Origin: JAKALD01 sp963817785
Lineage (GTDB): Bacteria > Pseudomonadota > Gammaproteobacteria > Burkholderiales > SG8-39
Direction: 5' to 3'
Length of the DNA: 64,000 nucleotides
Assembly (NCBI GenBank): GCA_963817785.1
Contig: CAWFPL010000008.1
Coordinates: 124,001-188,000 of the forward strand
Positions 1-8,545 of this stretch are shown piece after piece. The notes under the pieces were generated by a model that had not been told where the DNA came from, made no database searches, and was given only the letters and a program-made list of their open reading frames with translations. Both the position numbers and the translations under genes were made by a program. Each line of letters starts with the position of its first letter. Position 1 is the first letter of the stretch.

Positions 1-1857
1 CAACCGATCCGTGACTTCGACCTGATCGAGTGGAAAGGCAGGTGCGTCACCATCGCGTTCGACAGCGACGCCGCGACCAAAGCCGATGTCCGCACTGCCG
101 AGGCACGGCTCGCCCAGGAATTGCAAGCACGCGGCGCGGAAGCGTACATCGCACGGCTCCCAGCTTCCAAAACCGGCGAGAAACAGGGTGTCGATGACCT
201 ACTCGTGGTGGGTGGACCGGATGCGCTGAAGGAACTGCTCGACACGGCCGAGAAAGTGACGCCAGCTGCCGTCAATCCGACTTCGGAGGATGAGGAAATG
301 GGGCCGAACGTTACGAGGCGTCCACCTGCCAAGGCTAGGAAAAGTATGGAAGTAATGCTGCCGAGCGGACGGCTGCCGTACATCGAGGCCGCAGGCGACA
401 TTTTCCAGCGGCTCGCGGACAAGGAAGCGATGTTCTGCCGAGGCGAGGCGATCATGGAGCTGGTCCCGGCCAAGAGTGGTGGCAAACAGCTCGCGTTAGT
501 GACTCCCGACAGCTTTCGGAGTCGTGTGGAAGCCCTCGGTTCGACATGGACCGAAACACTCACCAAGGAAGGCAAGATCAGCTGCCGTGAATCCAGACTG
601 ACGGTGGACAGCGCAAAGGCACTCCTCGCAACTCGCGAGGCGAGAGAACTGCTTCCCCACATCCGCGCGCTCGTGGCGCAGCCGGTACTGGCGGAGACGC
701 ATGAGCGGCTCGTCACCCTAGGGCCGGGCTACCACGCAGGACCCGAAATCCTAGTGCTCGGGAAAAGTCAGCCGCAGTTCATGTTCCCGCAAATGGCTGT
801 CAGAGAGCTACTCAACCTCTTACGTGACTTCGAGTTCGTTTCTGATGGGGACAAGGCGCGGGCAATTGCAAGCCTAATCACGCCGTCGATGGTATTCGCC
901 CGATTGATCGAGGGACCGCATCCGCTTGAAGTCGCTGAGAGCGACCGGTCACAAGCGGGCAAGGGCTGGATGCAGCAGCTCCCGCGCCTGATCCATGGTG
1001 ATCACGCTTACCTGATCACACGGCGGCAGGGAGGTGTCGGCAGCTTGGACGAGAGCATCTCCCAAGGCTTGCTATCAGGTAAGGCTTTCGTCGCTATCGA
1101 CAACCTGCGCGATCGAATCGCGAGCCAGCACCTCGAAGCGATCATCACGTGGCCTGACAGAGTGAGCATTCGCGTGCCGCACAAGGGCGAGGTGCAGCTC
1201 GACGCGACCGGGGTGATCTTTCAACTTACCAGCAACGGCATGATGAGTACCACGGACCTGGCCAATCGATCGAGCATCGTTCGCATCCGCAAGCAACCGG
1301 ACACATACCGCTGGCACAAGTGGCCTGAGGGTGACCTGCTCGCACATGTGCGTGCAAACCAACGGCGCTATCTCGGCGCCGTCCATGCAGTCGTGAAGGC
1401 TTGGCATAAGCAGGGGGCAAAGCGCAGCAGCGGGGTCGAACATGACTTCAAGCCTTGGGCCGACGCGCTCGACTGGATCGTGCAGGAGTTCTTCGAGACC
1501 GGATCGCTGATGGCAGAGCACCGCGACGCGCAGGAGCGCATCTCGAATCCGGCGATGGCGTGGCTACGCGAGGTCGCACTGGCTGTGCGTAAGACCAATC
1601 AGCTCGGCAAAGCACTTACGACGCAGCATATTTTCAACCTGTGCAGCCTCCACGATGTCGAACTGCCTAGCGTAAACCGGGAGATCGACGAAACATCCGC
1701 CGTTGCGATCGTCGGCCGTCTGCTCGGGAAGGTGTTCAAAGAGACTGCGGAAGTCGTGATTGATGAGCTGCGGATAACAAGGCGGCTCACACACAGACGC
1801 GACACCTCGCGGAAGCTGGTTGAGGTCAAGCAGTATGTATTTGAGACGGCTGAGTAG
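1..1857 (+). CDS. DUF3854 / primase-helicase-like replication protein, 5' partial
   Basis: The reading frame is open from the first base of the window, so the start lies outside. Residues about 15-75 resemble the TOPRIM-like DUF3854 module seen in plasmid and ICE primase-like proteins (TIAFDSDAA, then GVDDLLV). The C-terminal half looks like a degenerate P-loop ATPase: SQAGKGW near codon 315 in place of a Walker A, AFVAIDN near codon 363 as Walker B, and an LTSNG sensor-like strand followed by an Arg-containing loop. Such fusions prime or unwind DNA for replication or transfer of mobile elements. That role is inferred from the family. The Walker A lacks the canonical GK[ST], so activity is uncertain. 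It is the first of several plus-strand genes of the element ending at 8.54 kb. Confidence 0.6.
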   Translation, partial: QPIRDFDLIEWKGRCVTIAFDSDAATKADVRTAEARLAQELQARGAEAYIARLPASKTGEKQGVDDLLVVGGPDALKELLDTAEKVTPAAVNPTSEDEEMGPNVTRRPPAKARKSMEVMLPSGRLPYIEAAGDIFQRLADKEAMFCRGEAIMELVPAKSGGKQLALVTPDSFRSRVEALGSTWTETLTKEGKISCRESRLTVDSAKALLATREARELLPHIRALVAQPVLAETHERLVTLGPGYHAGPEILVLGKSQPQFMFPQMAVRELLNLLRDFEFVSDGDKARAIASLITPSMVFARLIEGPHPLEVAESDRSQAGKGWMQQLPRLIHGDHAYLITRRQGGVGSLDESISQGLLSGKAFVAIDNLRDRIASQHLEAIITWPDRVSIRVPHKGEVQLDATGVIFQLTSNGMMSTTDLANRSSIVRIRKQPDTYRWHKWPEGDLLAHVRANQRRYLGAVHAVVKAWHKQGAKRSSGVEHDFKPWADALDWIVQEFFETGSLMAEHRDAQERISNPAMAWLREVALAVRKTNQLGKALTTQHIFNLCSLHDVELPSVNREIDETSAVAIVGRLLGKVFKETAEVVIDELRITRRLTHRRDTSRKLVEVKQYVFETAE

Positions 1858-1901
1858 GCAGATCGATGTCGAATCAATCTGGCATCGATGTGAGTGCGGT
1901 C

Positions 1902-1986
1902 TGCGGTACGTGCGGTACGTAGCTATAACTTTATGAGAAATCCCATTTTTTCATGAGAGTTATACGTACACACCGCACGCACCGCA
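1902..1986. repeat. 85-bp nested imperfect palindrome
   Basis: The outer arms at 1902-1916 and 1972-1986 are complementary with one mismatch. Inside them GTACGT (1915-1920) faces ACGTAC (1964-1969), and TATAACT (1924-1930) faces AGTTATA (1958-1964). The left arm also contains two direct copies of TGCGGTACG. It lies between the primase-like gene and the small genes, ending 14 bases before the next start codon. It could be an operator, a terminator or a replication or nicking origin; the sequence alone does not decide. Confidence 0.7.
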
Positions 1987-1999
1987 AACAGGAGTACAC

Positions 2000-2290
2000 A
2001 TGAGACAGCTAAATTTACGAAGTAGACAAAGGCCACCCCCAGGCGATGCCGTTCCCCACGACACCGCCTCAGCAAGTCCCCTCGCAGCACTCCTCGCCCT
2101 TCCCTCAGCCCGAAAAAACCGTAGCAGCCCACCGAAAAGTGGTGTGGCTGACGACGATGCTTGTCTGCTCACATTGGACGAGCGTGATGAGGCGCCGTTC
2201 GAGGCGAGATTCAATAAGCCCAAAGCCAGTGGACGACGGAAGCGGCGTCCTGCACGGTCTGCACACCGACCGCCAGAGTATTGCGACTGA
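2000..2290 (+). CDS. small hypothetical protein
   Basis: Predicted 96 residues. A GGAG ribosome-binding site lies 6 bases before the ATG, just beyond the large palindrome, which supports this start. The product is polar and ends in a strongly basic tail (KASGRRKRRPARSAHR). It has no recognisable domain, signal peptide or membrane segment. It leads the run of small same-strand genes that follow the primase-like gene, so a role in the biology of the mobile element is likely but unspecified. I do not recognise the family. GC-rich DNA is permissive for false frames, so the call rests mainly on the ribosome-binding site and position. Confidence 0.45.
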   Translation: MRQLNLRSRQRPPPGDAVPHDTASASPLAALLALPSARKNRSSPPKSGVADDDACLLTLDERDEAPFEARFNKPKASGRRKRRPARSAHRPPEYCD

Positions 2291-2303
2291 TGAGGCACAG
2301 CCC

Positions 2304-2570
2304 ATGAAATCGCGAAAACCCAAGATTCCCCCCAACTATAAAAGGCCTGCTCTCACCCAGCGGGCGATGTTCCTCCAGGCCTTGGTGCTCGCGTGGCGCC
2401 GCACACATCCCTGCGACGCCAACATTCCATCGCGCCGCATAGCGCAGGTGTTGCTCGAATCCCTCGAACCTCAGGGCCTAGCGTATCGCGAGGGCAGCGA
2501 ATACGTGCCGTCGCTGATCATGTTCGAGCCAGAGATCATGGAGTGCCTGCGGTTGATCGGGACGCACTGA
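2304..2570 (+). CDS. small hypothetical protein
   Basis: Predicted 88 residues starting MKSRKPK. The open frame runs further upstream, but the upstream part overlaps the preceding gene, so the internal ATG at 2304, 13 bases after that gene's stop, is preferred. The product alternates a basic N-terminus with an amphipathic middle (RIAQVLLESLEPQGLAYREG) and an acidic end; the middle could form a small helical DNA-binding fold, though no standard motif is visible. Family not recognised. It belongs to the element's plus-strand gene run. Confidence 0.5.
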   Translation: MKSRKPKIPPNYKRPALTQRAMFLQALVLAWRRTHPCDANIPSRRIAQVLLESLEPQGLAYREGSEYVPSLIMFEPEIMECLRLIGTH

Positions 2571-2621
2571 TGGCCACGTTAGCCACCTACACGCATTCCG
2601 CTCCATCAGGAGCACAACGCC

Positions 2622-3662
2622 ATGAGTGACCGCGTTCGCTACGGCGATTCGATGCTGTCCAACCGCAGCAACCACAGAGGCTTTGACATGACTAAACCAG
2701 TAATCAAACGACCACTTATTCGCGCCGCACGTTCGTTCGTCCGGGCGGGCACCCGCACCCTTGTCGATGATGCTGCACCCGAGGCTGTTTCCTTCAACGA
2801 GATCCGCCGAGCGGGCGCCCGCTACGGTGACCCTCAGAACATCGAGCCGGGGCTCACTCTCGCGGAGCTGAATCGACGCAACCGCCGGTACTGGAGTCCC
2901 GAGGGCCAGCGCCGCGCCGCGTTGCCGCCCTCACAGCGGGACGATGATCCTGGCGATCCCGCTGCGAGCAGTTACCCGGGGCCGGCGCAACCGGCGCCGC
3001 TGCTCGGCTCAGCCGTCTCCGCCCTGGCGGGCGACGAGGCACAGCCCGAGGGCCGAGGCGTGCTCTGCGCCATGCTGCCGAAGGACAGATTCGGCGTGAC
3101 TCACGACAGCGGACACTGGCACGTGCACGACAACAGTCTCGCCACGCGCCCTGAGGACGACCCAAACCACATCGCCGGCGCGCTGGAGCACATCGCACGC
3201 GGCCGCAGTCTCGAAGGCAGCGAGCATGTGACGGACCACCTGTCCCTCGACGTGCGCCTCCGGGCTGCCGAGCGAGGCGCGCTACGCAGCGTCAACGAGC
3301 GCAACCGCGCGTTTTGGAAAACCCCGCAAGGGCAGCCGGGCGTGCGCGTCCGCGATGCCGATCCAGTTGCACGCGGCAGGCTGGTAGCTCGCCTGGACGA
3401 CAAACGATTTGTTCACCAGGAGACTGCGGATTCTCACCGGCTGTACGACTTCGACCCGCAGTTCGAGCCGCAGCACGACCCGGAAGATGCAGACAACGCG
3501 ATTGCATATCTGGCTGGCGAGAGCGGCCCGGACTTTGAGCCCATCGCCGAGCAGCGCGACATGCGGATCATGGACAGCGCCTACACATCGCCACAGCAGA
3601 AGCTCGCGGCGCTGCACCGGCAGACGCACCGTGAGCACGCCAAACGCTGGGGGCGGGGCTGA
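2622..3662 (+). CDS. hypothetical protein with an internal motif repeat
   Basis: Predicted 346 residues, with AGGAG 9 bases before the ATG. The family is not recognised. Two similar segments are visible: LNRRNRRYWSPEGQ near residue 85 and VNERNRAFWKTPQGQ near residue 225, each followed by a variable polar stretch. This suggests a duplicated module. The protein is soluble, acidic in its second half, and has no signal peptide or transmembrane helix. Similar N-R-x-F/Y-W-x-x-P/E-G-Q motifs occur in uncharacterised phage and plasmid proteins. It is probably part of the replication or cargo section of the element. Confidence 0.6.
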   Translation: MSDRVRYGDSMLSNRSNHRGFDMTKPVIKRPLIRAARSFVRAGTRTLVDDAAPEAVSFNEIRRAGARYGDPQNIEPGLTLAELNRRNRRYWSPEGQRRAALPPSQRDDDPGDPAASSYPGPAQPAPLLGSAVSALAGDEAQPEGRGVLCAMLPKDRFGVTHDSGHWHVHDNSLATRPEDDPNHIAGALEHIARGRSLEGSEHVTDHLSLDVRLRAAERGALRSVNERNRAFWKTPQGQPGVRVRDADPVARGRLVARLDDKRFVHQETADSHRLYDFDPQFEPQHDPEDADNAIAYLAGESGPDFEPIAEQRDMRIMDSAYTSPQQKLAALHRQTHREHAKRWGRG

Positions 3663-3798
3663 TGCATGAATCTGGCGCAAGCGGTTGCCTTCGACCCGAG
3701 CACGCGGCAGATCGCATGGCGTCCACGCTGGGCGTTGCGATTGCCGGTCCACGACGGCCCCGTTGTCAACGTAACTGTTCACCTGAAGGAGTACGGGC

Positions 3799-4515
3799 AT
3801 GACCCAGCACGCAGCGAAGTTGAAACTCACGGACCCGGCAGCCGCGCCTTCCACTGGTTCGAGAAGCGCTCTTTCCGCAGCAATCCAACGCCGCGACGCA
3901 GCAAAGGAAAAGCTCCGGCTCGCAAGCGAGGCGCTGGAGCGGGCAAGGCAAGCCGCTCAGGAAGCGGAAGCCGCTCAAGCGCGCTACGCCGATCTGGATG
4001 AACGGATTGGCAAGGCGCGAGCCGAGATGGTCCGCGAGGACCGCAGCGGCCCGCTGCCCGGCGAGCTAATCGCAGAGCGTGACCAGCGACGGCAAGCACG
4101 AGAGCGCACCGAGGAAGCCCAATCCGCGCTTGCTGTGCTTGCCAAGGAGCACGAAGCCACGGTCGCGGCCCTCGCTGTTGCGGAGAGAGCGGCCAGCTCG
4201 GCCGCGTGGACCACCATCGGCACCGAGGCGGCAGACCGGCTGGCGAGCGAGCTGCTTGCGGCCAAACATCAGTTCTGGAGGCTGGAGGCGTCCGCGCGAG
4301 CACTTGATCAGTCAATTGGCGTCCATGCCGCAGGCGAGGTTCGGCTGATGCTCGGCCCGCGAATGCTCAAGCTGTTCGAGGCATTGAACGCGCAGCCGGT
4401 ACCGACAGTCGTCGGCAACGAAAAAGACCCATTCACGCAGGCCGTGAAGGGCTGGCTGGAAACGCACCGCACGCTCTTGGCCGACGCGACCGCGGAGCTG
4501 GATTCATGGTGCTGA
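3799..4515 (+). CDS. coiled-coil hypothetical protein
   Basis: Predicted 238 residues, with AAGGAG well placed before ATG. Residues about 28-140 are a long Ala/Glu/Arg-rich heptad-like region typical of coiled coils; the rest is mixed. There are no membrane helices or enzymatic motifs. It follows the 346-residue gene on the same strand, and a hairpin resembling a terminator follows its stop. Family not recognised; a structural or scaffold role in a mobile element is only a guess. Confidence 0.6.
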   Translation: MTQHAAKLKLTDPAAAPSTGSRSALSAAIQRRDAAKEKLRLASEALERARQAAQEAEAAQARYADLDERIGKARAEMVREDRSGPLPGELIAERDQRRQARERTEEAQSALAVLAKEHEATVAALAVAERAASSAAWTTIGTEAADRLASELLAAKHQFWRLEASARALDQSIGVHAAGEVRLMLGPRMLKLFEALNAQPVPTVVGNEKDPFTQAVKGWLETHRTLLADATAELDSWC

Positions 4516-4523
4516 TGGGATCT

Positions 4524-4546
4524 CCGGGCTTTCCTCTTCAGCCCGG
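4524..4546 (+). terminator. hairpin after the coiled-coil gene
   Basis: CCGGGCT (4524-4530) pairs perfectly with AGCCCGG (4540-4546) across a 9-base loop, 8 bases after the stop. No T-run follows, so it may end or process the transcript rather than act as a strong intrinsic terminator. Confidence 0.4.
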
Positions 4547-4826
4547 CGGATGTTACTGCTGAGTGGTCCGCCATCAGATGAACCGGCAGAGCTGGCGGAG
4601 CGTCAATCCTCCCGGGCGCGACTGGACGTGGCGCGCCCGTCTCCCTCGAACGCTCGCGGCCAGCACCTCTTTCACTATACGGCTTCCGCGCCAGCAACTC
4701 CGGGCCTGCCAATGGCCGAAGCGCGGCGTGCTACTGGCCTTGCACGCAAAAGAAAGGCTAGATGCGGCTGGCGAGATGCGCAGCTCGTGCGGCCGCACTA
4801 CTTTTTGAATCGTGGAGTGACACCAG
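4547..4826. other. non-coding gap, no supported gene
   Basis: About 280 bases between the hairpin and the next gene. Overlapping open frames exist on both strands, but none has a convincing ribosome-binding site or composition. Promoter elements for the HTH gene may lie here; none stands out. Confidence 0.4.
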
Positions 4827-5348
4827 ATGGCACTAAAGCTGAAACACAAACCCAAGGTGCTGCACGTCAAAGGCGTCAGACCCGTGAGCCGTCCCTCGTT
4901 CGGGAAGCCGTACGCGCACAAACGCGGGCGGCGTGAATGGATGCCGACTGAGACGGATCTTCGCAAGATCCGCGAGGCTGCCGGTCGCGGGCTGACACGG
5001 GACCAGATCGCGAATGCGCTCGGCATCAGCCTGAGTACGCTGGTGGATCATGCGTCAGGCCGGTACGGAACCGACGCCGAGGCGATCCAGGAAGCTCTTG
5101 ACCGTGGCCGCGCCCTGGGCATCGACCGGATCGCACGCGCGCTGTTTCAAGAGGCCGAAGCAGGCAACGTGACCGCCCAGATTTTCCTGATGAAGAACCT
5201 CGCGCAATGGCGCTCCGAGCCCAAGGACGATCCAATCCCTCCAGGCGGCCCACTCGGCACAGGTCTCAACCCGGTTACGATCAACGTCCAGTTCACGAAG
5301 CCTCTCAAGGTCGATAAGCCCAAAGACCCAGGCGACGAGCAGCCCTAG
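4827..5348 (+). CDS. HTH protein, terminase-small-subunit-like
   Basis: Predicted 173 residues, with GGAG before the ATG. Residues about 40-75 form a helix-turn-helix of the homeodomain-like kind (LTRDQIANALGISLSTLVDH). They are followed by a helix rich in ALDRGRALGIDRIARALFQEA and a KNLAQWRSEP segment, an architecture seen in phage terminase small subunits and related DNA-binding proteins. The C-terminal 40 residues are proline-rich and probably disordered. There is no terminase large subunit nearby, so here it more likely acts as an element-encoded DNA-binding or regulatory protein. It is followed by a long intergenic region and the recombinase genes. Confidence 0.55.
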   Translation: MALKLKHKPKVLHVKGVRPVSRPSFGKPYAHKRGRREWMPTETDLRKIREAAGRGLTRDQIANALGISLSTLVDHASGRYGTDAEAIQEALDRGRALGIDRIARALFQEAEAGNVTAQIFLMKNLAQWRSEPKDDPIPPGGPLGTGLNPVTINVQFTKPLKVDKPKDPGDEQP

Positions 5349-5627
5349 CTCGTAGTAGCCGCTGCGCCGAGAGGGCCGATCTGCCCCCAGCGGGCGGGAA
5401 TCGCGTTTTATCAGATTCCGGAACGTGCATTGCACGATGTGAAATGACCATCCAGGATCGCTCAGGATCGCGTCCTGTCGAAATCTCGACACTCACGTAC
5501 CCTCCCTCCCCATGGTTCCGCCGCGTCGATCCTGGGCCGTCCTGACGATTCCCTGACCGCCCTCTTGGGGCATGGGTGCCATCCGCGCTCTCGACGCATA
5601 CCCCATGGGAGTATCACCCCGCTTTTA
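5349..5627. other. intergenic region before the recombinase module
   Basis: About 280 bases with no supported gene. CAGGATCG occurs twice close together near 5453-5470. The rest holds nothing I can identify; the promoter signals lie just downstream. Confidence 0.4.
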
Positions 5628-5654
5628 CCCACTGGCGCCATGTGGGAATATAAT
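5628..5654 (+). promoter_or_regulatory. putative promoter and operator of the recombinase genes
   Basis: A perfect sigma70 -10 hexamer TATAAT lies at 5649-5654. Immediately upstream, CCCAC and GTGGG flank the palindrome TGGCGCCA (5628-5646), in the position where a repressor would block the promoter. No strong -35 hexamer at 17 bp is visible. The start codon of the first recombinase is about 110 bases downstream. Confidence 0.4.
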
Positions 5655-5764
5655 GGCAATTCGTAGCTAAGTAGCTGACGCGATTGATGAAACAGGGCTA
5701 GCAAATCGGCCCAGGTCTCGCTTGCCGGGCTGGCGCCGTCTAACCACATCAAGGAGCTAAGTCA

Positions 5765-6502
5765 ATGAAACGCGCTGAGAAAGTAAAAGAAAGGTACTGC
5801 ATAGGGTATGCGCGAGTCTCGACCGAAGAGCAGGCGCGCAATGGCGTGAGTCTCGACGCCCAGCGGTCGCGGATCGAGGCCTGGGCCAAGGCGCACGGCC
5901 TGCCGCTCGCCGGCATCTATCAGGATGCGGGCATCAGTGGCACACGCACCGACCGCCCCGAGCTGGAGCGGGCGATGCGCGAAGCGTGCAACCGCAAAGG
6001 CGTGCTCGTGATCTACAGCTTGTCGCGCATGGGCCGCAGCACGCGCCACTTGCTGGAACTCGCGGAGCGGCTGAAGAAGGCGGGCGCGGATCTCGTGTCG
6101 CTGTCGGAGGCGCTCGATAGTTCGACGGCCGCAGGCCGCATGACGTTCGGCCTGCTTTCCGTGCTCGCCCAGTTCGAGGCCGAGCTAACAGCGGAGCGCG
6201 TGACCGCAGCGTTGCACCACAAGATGCGGATTGGTGAAGCGCCGGGCGGAACTGCGCCGTATGGCTTTAAGGCCGTGTTGCACGCCAGCAAGCGCAACAA
6301 GCGCGGCGGACGGCTGCTCATCCTCAAGCCGATTCCGCACGAGCTGGAAGCCGTGGCGCTCGCACGGAAGCTGCGCGCGAAGGGCGCCACGTTCGCAGCG
6401 ATCTGCGAGCGGCTGACTGAAAAAGGCTATCGCCCGCGTGGCCGGTGCTGGCATCCGGCATCGGTGCTTTCCATCGTCCGGCAGCAGCAAGCCGCAATCT
6501 AA
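5765..6502 (+). CDS. short serine recombinase (resolvase/invertase type with Recombinase domain)
   Basis: Predicted 245 residues, with AAGGAG before the ATG. The N-terminal catalytic domain shows the nucleophile Ser19 in ARVSTEEQ, the SGTRTDRPELERAM block, and the SRMGRS and E-helix motifs of serine recombinases. Residues about 165-235 match the start of a Recombinase (DNA-binding) domain. It lacks the zinc ribbon and coiled coil of large serine integrases, so it is closer to a resolvase or an accessory recombinase. It forms a module with the next two genes. It may act with the large recombinase, as paired Ccr recombinases do, or resolve cointegrates. Confidence 0.85.
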   Translation: MKRAEKVKERYCIGYARVSTEEQARNGVSLDAQRSRIEAWAKAHGLPLAGIYQDAGISGTRTDRPELERAMREACNRKGVLVIYSLSRMGRSTRHLLELAERLKKAGADLVSLSEALDSSTAAGRMTFGLLSVLAQFEAELTAERVTAALHHKMRIGEAPGGTAPYGFKAVLHASKRNKRGGRLLILKPIPHELEAVALARKLRAKGATFAAICERLTEKGYRPRGRCWHPASVLSIVRQQQAAI

Positions 6503-6568
6503 GCGGACCGCCAGCGCGTTACGAGCGCGCCAGCGGCCCTGACCAAGCCAACCTTTACGGAGGTCGTC

Positions 6569-6841
6569 ATGGCTAAAGCCAATTCTAGATCAGCGTCATC
6601 CCAGCGGCTCACGTGCGCCTACTGCGGCGCAAGCTGGCGTGGCGAGCACGCCGGAACCCACTTCCCCCTGCCGCGCGATGCCTGCCGCGACCACAAAGTC
6701 AAACTGAAGGCGCCTGCGTCCGCGTGGTTCCACGTTACCTGCTCGCGGGAAGCCTTCCACGCGATCTTCGGCGAGCGCGTGTGCTGGATAGTGGGAAAAT
6801 CGCAGACGAAACGGGCACGCGGGAGGACGGCGAATGACTAA
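6569..6841 (+). CDS. small Cys/His protein between the two recombinases
   Basis: Predicted 90 residues, with GGAGG about 8 bases before the ATG. Cys and His residues are spaced like a small zinc-binding fold (CAYCG near residue 18, then H-x8-C-x2-H and a later VTC). The C-terminus is basic. Its stop overlaps the start of the large recombinase by 8 bases, implying translational coupling and shared function, for example as a recombination accessory or directionality factor. Family not recognised; the role is inferred from position. Confidence 0.6.
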   Translation: MAKANSRSASSQRLTCAYCGASWRGEHAGTHFPLPRDACRDHKVKLKAPASAWFHVTCSREAFHAIFGERVCWIVGKSQTKRARGRTAND

Positions 6842-8540
6842 ATCAACGGAGCGCCTGCGCTTCGCTGCCCTAACGCGTGTCTCGACCGAGCGACAGGAGC
6901 AATGGGGCGAGAGCCTACGGACGCAGCGCGGTCGCATCGAGGCCGCTGTGCGCAAGCTGCACGGCACCGTCGTCAAGTGGTACGAGGGTCAGGAGCACGC
7001 GACCGAAGGGCACGAGCGCAAACAGTTCGAGGCGATGTTGCGCGACGCAGAGCACCATCGCTTTGACGCGCTCATAGTGGACGAGGCCAGTCGCCTTACC
7101 CGCGACCCGCGAGCCAACCTTCGGCTGATCGACCTATTCAAGATGAACGGCGTCCGGCTGTTCGTCTTAGAGCGCGAGTACGATCTGCACGACCCGAATG
7201 ACCTGTTCATGCTGGGGATCTTCGCGCAGGTTCATAGCTTCGCGGCAGTGCAGAACGTCGCCAAGAGCCGCCAGAACCGCATCGCCTTGGCCCGCCAGGG
7301 CGTCCCATCATGCGGTACGCTGCCTTTCGGACGGAAGTTCGACTCCGAGAGACGCAAGTGGTCTGTGGACGACGACGCGAAGAAGTACCTCGCGGCGATG
7401 GCCACGCGCGTGCTGCGAGGCGAGTCGCTGGAACAGATCGCAGCGGAATGGGGGCGGACAGGGAAGAAAGACCCGTTCACGGGCAGCGCCGTGTACGCGA
7501 ACAGCATCCGGCGACGACTTCTCCAGGCCGGGAGCGAGTGGGTACAGCACTTCCGCGACAAGGGCGAGATCGTCGAGGTCAAGACCGCGATCCCCGCGCT
7601 GCTTTCCGAAGAGCAGATTGACCGGATACGGCGGCAACTGAAGCAAAACAGGGTCGTGACGAAGCGCCCTTACACCTACCCGCTGGCGCATGTCGTCCGC
7701 TGCGAGGCCTGCGGCTCTGTGCTGTCGGGTGCGGGTACGAAGGCCGCACGGTATTACCGACACCACTTGAAGCGCATCAAGGGGGAGCAATGCGTTAACC
7801 ACGTTCCCGCCGAACGGCTGGAAACCGCCGTCCTGGGCCAGCTCGCCGAACTTCTGCGCGAACCCCGCAAGCTACAGACCGTGATCGAACAGTCGCTCAA
7901 ACGCGAGCACGGCGACGAAGGCGAGGATCTCGATTCCGCCATCGCGGCCCTCGATAAGCAGGCGGCGAAGTTGGAACGCGAAATCAGGAACCTGATGGAC
8001 GAGCTGGCGGCGGAGGGCGCGGCGGTCAGGAAGCGTGTCCATGCAGCCGTCGAAGAACGCGAGCGCAAGCTAGTCGGCGTGAAGGCCGAGGTGGAAGACA
8101 AGCGCGCGCTGAAAGAGCGGCCTGCACTGCCTGCCGACCTCGGCGAACGCGCCGCGCAGGTCGTGCGGCAGCTCGTCGGCCACAATGGCTACCGCGTCTT
8201 CGCTTGGCCGCGCGAGGCGCAGCAGCGGCTTGTGCTCTACTTCGTCGGCGGACCCGTGAACGGCGATGCGACGCGCGGGATCTGGATCAAACGTGACCGT
8301 GCGCTGGAGCGCGAGTACGAGGGCCGGGTGTGGACGTACCGCCTCGAAGGGAACCTTGCCGTTGCCAGCGGGGCGGTCACCCTAACGAGGCACGGTAAGC
8401 CCGCAGTGATCCCGGCGCTAGAGGATGCCGTGACCAAGGCCGTACTCAGACGCGACCTAGACGGCGATGCCCTGGTCACTCTCGCCTCGGCGGCGGAAGA
8501 TAGAACTGCAAAACGTGCGTCTAGACGCTCGTCTGCGTGA
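6834..8540 (+). CDS. large serine recombinase (integrase)
   Basis: Predicted 568 residues. Residues 8-150 are the serine recombinase catalytic domain with nucleophile Ser17 (TRVSTERQ) and an SRLTRDPRANL block. Residues about 170-270 form the Recombinase domain, about 283-322 a zinc-ribbon insertion (CEACG then C), and about 365-435 a coiled coil (Glu/Lys/Arg-rich heptads). This is the full domain order of large serine integrases that integrate and excise mobile elements. It is the last gene of the left element, and its stop lies within about 20 bases of the point where the opposite-strand radC frame breaks. It is therefore the probable integrase that put the element into radC. Confidence 0.9.
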   Translation: MTKSTERLRFAALTRVSTERQEQWGESLRTQRGRIEAAVRKLHGTVVKWYEGQEHATEGHERKQFEAMLRDAEHHRFDALIVDEASRLTRDPRANLRLIDLFKMNGVRLFVLEREYDLHDPNDLFMLGIFAQVHSFAAVQNVAKSRQNRIALARQGVPSCGTLPFGRKFDSERRKWSVDDDAKKYLAAMATRVLRGESLEQIAAEWGRTGKKDPFTGSAVYANSIRRRLLQAGSEWVQHFRDKGEIVEVKTAIPALLSEEQIDRIRRQLKQNRVVTKRPYTYPLAHVVRCEACGSVLSGAGTKAARYYRHHLKRIKGEQCVNHVPAERLETAVLGQLAELLREPRKLQTVIEQSLKREHGDEGEDLDSAIAALDKQAAKLEREIRNLMDELAAEGAAVRKRVHAAVEERERKLVGVKAEVEDKRALKERPALPADLGERAAQVVRQLVGHNGYRVFAWPREAQQRLVLYFVGGPVNGDATRGIWIKRDRALEREYEGRVWTYRLEGNLAVASGAVTLTRHGKPAVIPALEDAVTKAVLRRDLDGDALVTLASAAEDRTAKRASRRSSA

Positions 8541-8545
8541 GCGTT
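8515..8545. other. probable element end (att) inside radC
   Basis: The radC frame reads GTLTQTSV from the right and meets an immediate stop at 8521-8523, exactly where RadC proteins continue with the conserved YPREV. The large serine recombinase gene ends at 8540 from the left. This marks an insertion junction. The core is not exactly defined because the other end of the element is outside the window. Confidence 0.65.

Noticed and set aside
3666..4001. 111-codon frame before the coiled-coil gene
   Set aside because: It overlaps the supported gene at 3799, and its second half is a low-complexity shadow. A leader peptide cannot be excluded but is not supported.
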